A stretch of DNA of 64,000 nt from Drechslerella dactyloides (taxonomy: Eukaryota > Ascomycota > Orbiliomycetes > Orbiliales > Orbiliaceae), in contig JAGTWJ010000003.1 of the NCBI GenBank assembly GCA_020064725.1, positions 2,480,001 through 2,544,000 of the forward strand. The letters run 5' to 3'. A program made the translations under genes and the position numbers. Shown here in pieces: positions 44,722 through 54,983 of this stretch. The stretch's first letter is position 1. Every line of letters begins with the position of its first letter. Below the pieces are notes generated by a model that searched no databases, was not told the origin of the DNA, and saw only the letters and a program-made list of their open reading frames with translations.

Positions 44722-45639
44722 ATGCTCCGCCAGTCCGACTCGCTCGAGTCTCTCCTCCAGCGAGACATGGACGAGGACATGGACGAAGATGTTGATCTCC
44801 CCACGAATTTGCACTCCCCTCCCTCTTTCTCCTCCTCCCGTTCGTCGTCCTTTTCAATCGTGCTAAACAACCCACCCGCAGAGTTCACTCGGCGCCAGAA
44901 ACACATGGAGGACGAGCTTCTCACCATGGCGGGCCTCGAGGCCTCGCCCCACCTCGCTAACGACATGACGTTCTCTCCGAACAACCCGCTCTTCCACGAC
45001 TTCTCTCCTTTCGTCGGCGGCATGGCCTACACGGGACGCACCAACGAGACCCTCGATGACTCTCCCACCGGGTTGGACACCCCGCTCTTCGGAGCCGACG
45101 ATGCCGTGCTCGACGACTGGACTCCTCTCTTCTCCAGCGAGGAGCAGTTCAACTTCAACGCTGCCGCTCCCAACGGCACCGTCCCCATGGAGCACACTCC
45201 TTCGACCGACGGGACTCTCATCAACCCGGCCGCTCTCATGCTCAACGATGACTCGTCCGCGACGCCCCCGCTCGCCGCCGTTGTCCCTTCGCGGCAGCTG
45301 AGCGACGACTCGCACAAGTCCCACACGCCGCCTTCTCCGTCCACCAAGTCGATGGCCAAGGGTTCCGCCGCGAACCCCAAGCGGGCTTCTCTCAACGGCG
45401 TCAACCGCCGGAAAGCCGTCACCGACTTGCCTCCGGTCCAGTTCGACCCCACCAACCCGGTCGACATCAAGCGTGCCCGCAACACCATGGCCGCCCGAAA
45501 GTCCCGGGCCCGCCGAGTCGAGAAGATGGAGGAGCTGGCCGACACCGTCGAGAAGCTGCAGGCCGAGGCCCAGCAACTCAAGGAGGAGCGAGAGTACTAC
45601 AAGACTCTGGCCCGCCAGCATGGCGCCCTAGTCGACTGA
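44722..45639 (+). CDS. cpc1: CPC1/GCN4-type bZIP transcription factor
   Basis: From ATG 44722 the frame encodes 305 aa, similar to Gcn4 (281), Neurospora CPC1 and Aspergillus CpcA. Acidic/hydrophobic stretches (GLDTPLFGADDAVLDDWTPLF) resemble the Gcn4 activation motif around EWTSLF. The C-terminus has a basic region (DIKRARNTMAARKSRARRVEKMEEL) and a short leucine zipper running to the end, as in Gcn4. Gcn4-type factors switch on amino acid biosynthesis genes under starvation, after Gcn2 activation raises their translation. The start follows from the leader: uORF1, uORF2, then this AUG as the next in any frame. The frame is open upstream back to 43969 without an ATG, so an N-terminal extension using a non-AUG codon or another exon cannot be fully excluded. 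Confidence 0.88.
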   Translation: MLRQSDSLESLLQRDMDEDMDEDVDLPTNLHSPPSFSSSRSSSFSIVLNNPPAEFTRRQKHMEDELLTMAGLEASPHLANDMTFSPNNPLFHDFSPFVGGMAYTGRTNETLDDSPTGLDTPLFGADDAVLDDWTPLFSSEEQFNFNAAAPNGTVPMEHTPSTDGTLINPAALMLNDDSSATPPLAAVVPSRQLSDDSHKSHTPPSPSTKSMAKGSAANPKRASLNGVNRRKAVTDLPPVQFDPTNPVDIKRARNTMAARKSRARRVEKMEELADTVEKLQAEAQQLKEEREYYKTLARQHGALVD

Positions 45640-48465
45640 CTGCGGCAAATGCTCGAGGCGCAGATTACGGGGAAGAGCGGAGGCACATCCAATACTGCCG
45701 GTTTGTAAAAGATCCTGGGGAGTTTTTTTTATCGAGCCTGGCCAACCTGCTGGAATTTTCTTGGGCCTGTAAGCGTTACGCTTATCACACACATCTCGCA
45801 ACCTCAGCGCACGTCGCTGGGTTGCCACCTTTTCTACTTTCTTCTGTTCATTTTTTTCTTCAACGTGTCTTGATATCCCTTTGATCGATTGGTGCTCGCT
45901 CGCTCGATTGAGTTTTTATTTCTGTCTTTTATATTCGATTCAGGAGATTTCTCCACTTTTCCAGGAGTACTTGCGTATTTCCTTTTAATTTACGATTTGA
46001 CGATGGTCACGGATTGGTTTTTTACTTTCGAGCCGATTGTTATTTATCCGTTCTCTCGCTATTTACAGTATGTACGTATGCTCGCGGGGTCTTTGGCGAC
46101 GCTCCCATTTCGGACGTCAGGGCAGCTCTCTGGTTTTCATTTTTATTCACTACTCTAGGTTATTATTTCGCTACCTATGGGGACGACAGGAAATCTACAT
46201 GCAAATAAACATGTGCAAAAGGGCTGAAAATATTATTAAAAAAATATCATCTTATTTGCTTGACAATACACTTGTCATACTATCATCGAGTAGACGTTGT
46301 CTCGTAAACCAAACCGAGTGGACAGACAAGTACGATGTGAATATGATATTGGAGCACGCCGAGATGGGGACGTCGACGGCTACGATCGGTGGGGCGGGAC
46401 ATCCGCTCGCTCGCTCGCTCGCTCGTTCACGATGGATCCTTCACCAAAGGGCTGAGGGCAAGAATAGCACCGCAGCGCCAGCCGCGATTAGGTAACTCGG
46501 TAGCTGGTGCGATTGATGCCTGCCAAACAGGGTAGGCCGTCTGATGTGCATGCAGCAAGCTAGCCAAGCCAGCCAGCCAGCTATTCCATTATCAATACCC
46601 CCATCTACAAAGCTAGCTTGCAAATGCAGCGAATTAGGGGTATGTATATATAGAACGGCAGAGTAGGATTCTATTGTAGAATGTCGGATTCGGCATGTCG
46701 GGAGCAAACGTGCGTGTATCACGATGCATCGTCCGTCGGCGTCTCGTTCTGTTTGTTCGTTCGTCCACTCTTCTTCTGTACGTCCGTTCGTCGGTAGGGG
46801 TACCAGGATGGGAATGTACATGTACGTAGACGGTACCTGTACATTGGGCGTAATAGCTGGCACTCGACCGGACTAGACGATTCACATTGTAGCACATGAT
46901 CATACTAGGCTCGTGAGCATGAGAGGTCTAGACGGTGGGAGCCATTAGTGGCAATCGGGGTAGGATTATTCTATCAATCGACTCCGCTTACCGCCAAGTG
47001 CTACACTATCGGTCGACAGATCCAAGCTGCATGATGTGATATCTGGGATAATGCTCGTAAGTACATTATTGGTTCAATATATTATACGGTGCGCTTTGCC
47101 AATTTGCCGTGCGTGCGTGCGTGTGCCCAATGGTATCGATCGCCACGACCGAGCACTATACGCCATCTCGGCTTTTAGGATTCGTTCGTATGAAAGATTG
47201 GTGGACGCCTGCCTATCGAGAATACGTCTGTACGTAGATATACGGCCGCGTGTGAATGCCCACTTGCTTTAACTACCACTCTACCCCCGTGCAAAAGCCA
47301 GCGTGAAGTACGTACGTATATACATGGCTCTACGTATACACCCGCGTCCGGCGGCGCGGCCGTCGACGCAATCCCACCACGGCTACGCCCAGACTGCACG
47401 ACTGCAACCCGGTCTCGCAAACGAGACCCCGGATCTCCAGATCCCGAGAGCGGAACAATAATATTACTATACTGACAATTGACTATAGTGGTCGTCGTCG
47501 TAGTATGATACACGAATGATATATACGCAATGAAGCAGCGGTAAATCGAGGGCAAAAAGACTGAACGAGCAACGGCAATCGTAATTGCAACAGCCAGCAG
47601 CAGCATTCGTAAGCCCGGCAGACTAAAGCTATACGGTACCACCATCCGATCGAGTGGGCGCATCAGCGGACTACATGCTCAGCAAGAAGCTAAACGAGTA
47701 CAGTAGTAAATAAGTAATATATGTATATGTATGCCAGCTCGTACATACAACCAGCCGTCCGTATAAAGAGAACAAGAAGGATACTAGTAGAGAAAAAATG
47801 ATACGTAAAAGAAGGAAGAGCGAGAATACACGACGGCCGACCATCCCGTCCGGATCCGTCCTCCGCCGTGACTCGCCGCGATGCCAATACTAAATAATAC
47901 TATTGATAATAATCTGGTGGGTAGCAAAGAAGAATATACCACATAGCGTAAGGAAACCGTGAAATCCATGGCAAACATATGCAATCGATGGGTAGAAAGA
48001 TATGATCCCATTCGATAGTAAAAGGGTATATAATTGAAAGAAGAAACTCTGTGGTGGCGGTTTTTTGGACCCATTTTCTTTTCTATCGCCATGCTGACGC
48101 CATAATATCCCGTGTATGAGACCGGTAGGAAACAAGACTGACAAACAAAAGAGAAAAACCGACAAGGCAGGTCCGGCAAACCCGGAGAAAGAATTCTTTT
48201 ATGCAAAAGAGGGAGAAGAAGAACGGAAAATGGAAAAGAGAGCCAGATAGTGGGTATCGTTAAAATATTCGCTTTTGTCGTTTCCTCGACCCAAGTTGAT
48301 CAGCGAAAGCATCCTAGATCGGTAAGGAGGTCCCTCGTTCCGCGTGGAGAGTGAATGCGGGGGCAAGATCCATGGTATCCCCCCTGGTCACCTTGGGTCT
48401 TCGCATTCGAGGATCTCGGCACATGTACACATATACTTCTGAGACGCGCAACGTCATGCTCCATA
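45640..48465. other. convergent intergenic region, CPC1 and CAF40 3' sides
   Basis: About 2.8 kb without a supportable gene. T-rich CPC1 3' region near 45,720-46,060, a CTCG microsatellite at 46404-46426, and two adjacent perfect hairpins at 47411-47428 and 47431-47444. ORFs are short and Tyr/Ile/Arg-rich without domains. Confidence 0.5.
46404..46426. repeat. (CTCG)n microsatellite
   Basis: Five tandem units, the same tetranucleotide family as the GAGC tracts elsewhere in the window. Confidence 0.8.
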
Positions 48466-49867
48466 CTATGGGTCGACGACGCAGTCAGAGAGGTTGATCA
48501 AGAGCTGCGCGAGACAGCGCTTTGTAGCCTGGTCGTCGCGGAGGACTTGAGAAAAGGTCGCATCGCGAAGGGGTTCGGGGAGACACTGTCGCAACGCCTC
48601 TCGGGCACGCGGATTATCGCTGAGCCTGCACGACATGGTTAGCAGGCGCCGGAAACGTGGAACGAGGGTCATACAAACCTGAGGAAACACCGGACAACAT
48701 GTTTGAGCAATCTCACGGTCTGCTGCTCGACAAGCTGGTTGACCATGTTACTAAGGACGGTCCCAACGGCGTAGAAGCGCTCGTAAGTTTGGCAGATGTA
48801 CTGCAAGCCGGTGTCGTCCAGGAGAATCTTCTGGACGATAAATATGGCGACAGTCTTGGAAAGCTCCGAACCGGTCTCCATGATCCGAAGGCAGAGAGGA
48901 ATGATCTCGGTCGAGAGGAGGAAATTGATGACGTCGGAGCTGTCATTTTTGACGAGAGCGCCGATGACGCCAAGCGAGGTGAGGCGGAGGTACTCGAACG
49001 GTCGCGATTTGGATGTCGTATTGAGGAACGGGTAGAGGAAGAGGGGGATATGGGCTGTAAGATGTCCATAGTCAGCAGCGTCACACCCTCGAGGAGGCGG
49101 GCCGGGGGTATCTTACCGTTCAAGAAGAGGTTCCGGGTGTCGTTGTGAGATGCGACACACTGGAGGAGAGCCAGAGCATTGCAGACTCTGTTCGAGGCGG
49201 CCGCCGTGAGGGATGACGGGTTTAGGAGCGGGTAGACCGATATGATTTCCTGGACCAGGACGGCCATGACCCCTTGGAGACGCACGGACGTTGTTAGTCT
49301 CGGAGAATTTTTGTGCCATCGGGGGACTATCGACAACGTACCGAAGGAATGCCACAGGAGCAGCGCCAGATCGTCAACCTGCTCTCGCTTCTTCGACAGC
49401 TCGAGCAAAGCCTGCTCCCGCGACCCGCCGGTGACCAACTCCATGATCCAGCCGTAGACCTTCTGCTCCTCCTCGGATGCCCGGATCTGGCCCTGAACCT
49501 GAGTCACCATCCCGGCAGGAGTGCCGCCATTCGTAGCGGCCTGCTGTTGCTGCTGCTGCTGCTGCTGAACCTGTTGGATGTGTGACTGCTGCGGCTGCTG
49601 CTGTTGAGCCTGTTGCTGCTGCTGTTGCTGCTGCTGTTGTTGCTGCTGCTGCTGCTGTTGCTGGACCTGAGCGGAGTTGAGGAGGCTGCGAGCATTGAGA
49701 TTGTATAAATTCTGCTGGGACTGCTGCGAGTTCAGCTGAAGTTGTGCCTGCTGCTGCTGTTGTTGCTGCTGGTGATGCTGCTGCTGTTGGTGGTTCTGAA
49801 GCCAGGTATGCTGGTCGTGCGAGAAACCCTGGTGGGCACTCGTGAACGGGAGGGAGCCCTGCAGCAT
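48466..49867 (-). CDS. CAF40: CCR4-NOT complex subunit Caf40/CNOT9 (Rcd1)
   Basis: Four exons (49342-49867, 49117-49272, 48679-49054, 48466-48625; introns 69, 62 and 53 bp) give 405 aa. Residues about 25-110 are Gln-rich, encoded by CAG/CAA runs. The Rcd1/CNOT9 armadillo-type domain follows: EEQKVYGWIMELVTGGSREQALLELSKKRE, ALLLWHSFGVMAVLVQEIISVYPLL, NRVCNALALLQCVASH, the near-invariant AHIPLFLYPFLNT, LRLTSLGVIGALVKND, ETGSELSKTVAIFIVQKIL, and a C-terminal LRDATFSQVLRDD. Caf40 is a core subunit of the CCR4-NOT deadenylase, docking NOT1 and RNA-binding or decapping partners; the fission yeast homologue Rcd1 acts in nitrogen-starvation differentiation. All splice junctions restore conserved sequence. 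Confidence 0.95.
49500..49798 (-). repeat. CAG/CAA (polyGln) microsatellite inside CAF40
   Basis: Several blocks of CTG/TTG on the plus strand encode runs of up to about 18 glutamines, broken by Ala, His, Leu and Asn. Such tracts vary in length between isolates. Confidence 0.85.
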
Positions 49868-51174
49868 CTCCGCTGGCGATGGAGTCCGACGGGGAGGAAA
49901 GCGAAGGAGTCGGCGATGGTGTCGGGGCGATGGACGCGGTCAGGCGAGCTCGTGGATGCGCGGCCGGGGGTGTCGATGGAGGTTGATGAGGAGACGGAGG
50001 GCGACTGCGGTTTTTCGGGCTGGCCGAGTCGAGTTGTGCGAGTTATCGGCCAAGGCCAGGCCCGGCGGGCTGGTGGCCTGGCGCTTATTCAGCCCCACGA
50101 CCCCAAATTCCACCACCGCTGCTGGCAGGGATGTAGGGTAATATATTTTATATCAACTTCGAGACCAGGTACGTACGGTTCTCAAGAACGGAACCGAAAT
50201 GCACAGCTTCGAATATTCCGGGGAACGTCACGTCTATGAATGAGCCTGTCTATGCCCGCGTCGGGGCGCCCACGCTTCGGTCCGAAACACAGCATCACGC
50301 ATCCAACATGGAAACGCCTCTATCGCCGCCCAACCTTAAAACCCCGACATCACCAAAAGAAGAGCACACACGGCATCGATCAAGCAGCAGCGCAAGAAGT
50401 CGGAGTTCTCAACCTATCAAACATGGATTTTTTTTCTCTCATGATGCTGCTACAGAACAGCAGCTCCAACCCGCCGCCACGCCAACCGTAAGACCCAGCG
50501 CAGTCGCACTAACGAGCGTGAAGAAAAAAAAAACAGCAATCCGCAAAATCAATTCAGCCAAAACTGCGCTCAGTAATGTAAGTCTATCGCGCGAGCTCCG
50601 TTCAACACCCCAGCCCTCGTACACCCGTTGTCGCCTCTGTCAGCAACCCCCCAAAAATCGATCCAGCAAAATTACATTAAGAAGAGTAAAAGCCGAGTAT
50701 GTATATCAGTGTGTGGTTCTGGGGCAACCTGGAATATTACAAGGGAAGAGAAATAAAGAAAACGAGCGGGTTTCGTGCATGTCACCGTGTGATCCATGTC
50801 ATCGTCAATTAAAAGTTCAACAAGGAAAACGATATGGCGAAAAAAAGCTCCAGAAAAACGGAAATGCGAGGCAGGTTCATAGATCGCTGAAGGAGGGAGA
50901 GAGAGTACCAGCAGACACGCAAACGACTTGAAGAATGAATCAGAGAAGCGGAACAGAAAGCTTGGAGACATGTAAAAAATCCCTTATGACATTATATTCG
51001 AGAGCTTGGAGCTTGTCCAGAAAAGTGTATGCTCCTACACCCATTTTAGGGCGAACTATGATGCGTAGGCCTAGTTAGTAGGGAATCGGGATAATATGAC
51101 CGCTTCGGAACACCCGGGAGACAATTGGTATATGACTGCCGACGCAAATATTCCAGATATTGCTAAAAGCCATT
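49868..51174. other. intergenic between CAF40 start and KIN1 3' end
   Basis: About 1.3 kb. The first part must hold the CAF40 promoter and the last part the KIN1 3' region. A possible orphan ORF (50236-50931, +) occupies the middle. Confidence 0.5.
50236..50931 (+). CDS. possible orphan protein, 231 aa
   Basis: An ATG-to-TGA frame of 232 codons in rather A-rich DNA, where stops should be frequent, so its length is unusual for chance. The protein is basic and Ser/Lys/Arg/Gln-rich. Two Cys pairs or clusters (CRLC; CMSPCDPCH) could bind metal, and a KKKKTAIRK patch could be a nuclear signal. No family is recognised. It would be transcribed divergently from CAF40, its start 369 bp away. It may equally be noncoding transcript sequence. 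Confidence 0.3.
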   Translation: MNEPVYARVGAPTLRSETQHHASNMETPLSPPNLKTPTSPKEEHTRHRSSSSARSRSSQPIKHGFFFSHDAATEQQLQPAATPTVRPSAVALTSVKKKKTAIRKINSAKTALSNVSLSRELRSTPQPSYTRCRLCQQPPKNRSSKITLRRVKAEYVYQCVVLGQPGILQGKRNKENERVSCMSPCDPCHRQLKVQQGKRYGEKKLQKNGNARQVHRSLKEGERVPADTQTT

Positions 51175-54100
51175 CTATAGCCTCAGCTCTGAGATGATTC
51201 GTGTGATCATGTTCTTGTAAGACCACGAGTTGCCTAGTTTTGAAAAGCTAGATTAGTAATCCGCTGGGTTCGGAAGACTAAGATGGGGGCCACTCTTACC
51301 GGCTATCTTCTTTTGTTGAATCCCATACAGATTCATCAAAGGGACCTTGACGATATAGATTTCGAACTGCAGAATCATGCTGCCTCCGAGTTCTGACTGA
51401 ATTTGGCTCGACGGGTCGGCATTCATGCTTTCCCCGGAGAGGTCATTGTGGTTTTCGTTTTTATTCCGTCGCTTCATCGGAGTGCTGATCGCATTGTTGC
51501 CACCGAACGAGAGTTTCCTTCTATGCGATGGGGGAGAGGCAAGCATTTCTGGCGATTGTGGGACATTGTCCTGAACGCTGGTGAGGTCGATGCTCGGCTT
51601 ATGGGTACAGGCAAACCCGCCTTTAATTTCGCGATATTCGACACCCATTTCTCCGAGAACCCTCATGAGATCTGCGCGGATAGCGGCTGGCGGTTTACTC
51701 GTAGTGGTGGAGACGCTCAGCAGACCTTTTAAGAAGATTGGCTTGACGTGAGTGATGGAGGGTGTCGCGCCTACGGCGTCAGTGCTACCAGCCGATGCCA
51801 TGTCCGCATCCGTTTCTTCCGGTACGTCCACGGGAACCGCTGCGGGCTCTTCACGTCTTGGTCTCCTGAACGAATAGGACTCCCTTCTAGAGTGACCAAT
51901 GGAGTGGGCTCTGGACGTCGTGGCTTTGCCCGCAGAACCTGGGCGACCGCTCAACGACAGCGGCCTCTCCGCACTCTTTGGCGGGACCATATGCGAATCG
52001 CCAGTTTTGGGCGGTGCGAGGCCACTTCGGCGGCGGTGATCTGCCTCAGAAACGCTCGTGGATCTACTGAGTTTCGATCCTCCCTTCGACGAACTGGAGC
52101 TCGCAGCGTCAAATTGTGCGGCATCGGGGCTCAGGAACTGCTGTTGGTTGGGCTGTGAGCCGCCCATATCCGAGTCTCTGTTTCGTCTGACGGACAGGCT
52201 CTTCCTAGGAACCGCAATATCGGAGGCTGCAGGGCTGGCACCCGAGCCTTGAACCGTGACGACAGGGGTGGTGGGCGCCTGCTTAGCGTCGGGTTTTTGC
52301 GAGTGCCGACGGGTACTAAACCGTCGCAAAAGACTCGCAGCAGTGCTCTCCTTCTTGCCGGTGTCCCCACCCGTCGCAGTGGACTGCGTTGATGGTGTGG
52401 TTTGGTTTGACACGTTGACTTGCTTCATCGACTCCGCAAGCTCATCATCGCCATGAGTTCTCGCTCGGGGTCGTGTCCGGGATGGAGATGCCGGTTCGCC
52501 CTTGACTTCGTAACTTGTCTCACTGGTGTGGGCCATTTCTGGGACGGGGATTATGGGGATTTGGATGGCCTTTTCTGCAGATTCATTCGCCGGCGGGGCA
52601 CTCCCAGATACCGCTTGCGCTGTATTGGCCTCGGCGGCCGTAAGATCGAGCCGACGTTCTCTCTCTTGCTTCTCTCGGACGAGATAATACACGGACAACA
52701 GCGGGTGGAACGCGCTCAACGGATCCGTATAGGGATGCGAGAGGGTTTCCGCACTGGGTCCGGACAGAGCGTCTTTGGAACTCGTGGAAGATCGTCGTTT
52801 GTAAAAGTCGAATTGGAACCCCTTTTTCTTTTCGTGGACGCTGGCAGTTGCTGCGTTTTCCTTCATGGCGAGTCTGGCCGCCTGCTGGTATTCATCTGAC
52901 TCTATGACTCGAGTCATGAGGTTTTGGATGGTTTCGGGAGTTCCAAATTCGAATCCGGTCATGGCAAGGATGACGTTGGGATCGAGGGGAAGAGTGATGG
53001 GGTCTCGATGGGGCAAGTAGTTCTTGGGAGGGCCATCGAAGCCTTTGTTCAGCCACGGATGGTGCATGATCTCCATGAGGGTAGCGCGCTGTCTTGGATC
53101 TGTCACAAGCATTCTTGAGAGAAGACTCTTGCAATCTATAATTCCATCCAAAGATAAGTTAGAAGATGAGCAGAAATTTGGAGATTTGTGAAAGGTAATT
53201 TCAGGACACCGACCTTGAGAAAGCCAGGTAGGGTAGTCAACCAAGCCGCGCTTGATCTTTGCATGGAGTGCCGGCATGCTTTGGTCGTCAAAGGGCACCT
53301 TCCCACAGACAAGCACGTACAGCACAATGCCGAAACTCCAAACGTCCACTTCGGGCCCTAGATACGGCTTTGCTTGTAATAGCTCTGGCGCGGCGAAGTA
53401 TAATGAACCGCAAAAGGTCCCGAGGAGAGATCGAGGTGAATAGAGGTTCGACAAGCCAAAGTCGATGATCTTGATGTCACCGGTTTTCGATATCAAGATA
53501 TTCTCAATCTTGAGATCCCGGTGGACAATGCTGTTCCGATGGCAGTAGTCGAGCGCGCTGGCGATTTGTCGGCCGAATTTGCGTGCTTGTTTCTCCTTCA
53601 GCCTTCCGTGGGAGATGATATAGTCGAGCATCTGCCCCCCGTTGACATATTCCAACATCATGTACCAATGATTATTGGTACGTACGACGTCGCGCATGCC
53701 ACATATGTAAGGATGGTCGAGGAGTGTCATGATCGCAGCTTCTCGCGCCGTTCGAATTTCCTTTGATTCGTCTCGCGGAGCGCGACTGGAGTGGTCCTTC
53801 TCGGTACCCCCTCTGGGGACTATCTTGACGGCGCACTGCACGAATAAACAGGGGTCAAATGTCAGCGTCTTGTAGACCATGTCTGGACGGCCGTGCGAGT
53901 GAGGCGATGCGCTTGCGTACCTGTTCCGATCCATCGCTTTTACGAGCGATTTTTACCTTCCCCATGCTGCCTGCGCCTATAGTCTTTCCCAGAACCCATG
54001 TTCCCGTCACTCCCTGGAGGGTTGTTTTTCGGGGTTTCTGGGACGGCCTGCCGGATTCATCTACGGATCCGGGCGTCCCGGCCATGGAGCTGGGAGCGTC

Positions 54101-54430
54101 GGACATGTTGGAGGGTTGTCTGTTGTGATCGGGACGTCTGTCGTAAGAGGCCGGCGGAGGCATGCGGGAAGGATGCTGTTGATCGGGCTCTCTGCGGGTC
54201 GAGTGTTGGTAGTTGTCGCTGCGTGCACTCACGGGGGCCTGCGTCCGGCTGATGGATGCGGACTGTCGGTGCGTTGTGCGCGTGGAGTGAGATCGGTGGA
54301 CGCCTGGTGAGGTGGGTGTCTGGGGCTGCTGGGTGGACATTGCCGGTTGGTAGTAGTGAGAGGAAGGTTGGTGGTGATGGTGGTGGTGGTGATGATGAGG
54401 GGGCTGCTGCTGTTGTTGTACAGCAGACAT
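51175..54430 (-). CDS. KIN1: Kin1/Kin2-type Ser/Thr protein kinase (MARK/PAR-1 related)
   Basis: Four exons (53921-54430, 53214-53835, 51300-53135, 51175-51233; introns 85, 78 and 66 bp) give 1,008 aa. A His/Gln/Pro-rich N-terminus (nine His in a row) precedes the kinase domain starting near residue 145 (TWVLGKTIGAGSMGKVKIA). Lys 174 (CAVKIV), HRDLKIEN (275-282), DFG (295-297), the activation segment GTFCGSLYFAAPELL and PEVDVWSFGIVLYVLVCGKVPF are all visible. A long Ser-rich linker leads to a C-terminal KA1 domain (MRVLGEMGVEYREIKGGFACTHK; FEIYIVKVPLMNLYGIQQKKIAG; ITRIISELRL), which binds acidic phospholipids. The last 19 codons come from the fourth exon. Kin1 kinases act at the cell cortex in polarity, exocytosis and septation. 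Confidence 0.95.
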
Positions 54431-54957
54431 GACGGCTGTCGTTCGCCCTGGCCTGTCAGTCCGGCCGGAGATGACTGAGATTGGGGGGGGGCGACTGCGT
54501 TGCGGGCTGTGTTGTCGCGGGTGTGGGCGAGGCGCTCGGCGTGGGAACTCTCTCGTTCTCGGTGCGGTATCTCCACAGCAGGGGCCCTCCAGCAGATCCA
54601 GCGGACGGGGAATGGGCGGCCAGCTGATGGACGCTCGCGGAGAGGGGTTTCAGCGGGGACGGCTGGGCTGTTCAGGCCAAAGTCGCAGGAGCTGAGCAGC
54701 AGTGGCGGGTGCTGGCGCAGAGGAGCAAGCGAGGAATGGGCGAGGAATGGGCGAGGGACAGGCGACGGGGAGGAGGACGATATTGGCAATCCGGAGATAT
54801 CAGAAGATACTGTCCGGTCTGGCCAGTCGGCGGGCCAGCTGACGGCTGGAGCAGAGAGAGAAGCGGTCAGACCAGGTCGAATTGGCACTTGTCACAGCGA
54901 CGGGTCCGGGGGCAGAGGATGAAAAGAAGAAGTGGAGATGGTGGAGAGGAGCAAGGA

Positions 54958-54983
54958 AAGAGGAGGAGGAGGAGGAGGAGGAG
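54958..54983. repeat. (GGA)n microsatellite in the KIN1 upstream region
   Basis: About eight perfect units followed by AGT repeats. Confidence 0.85.
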
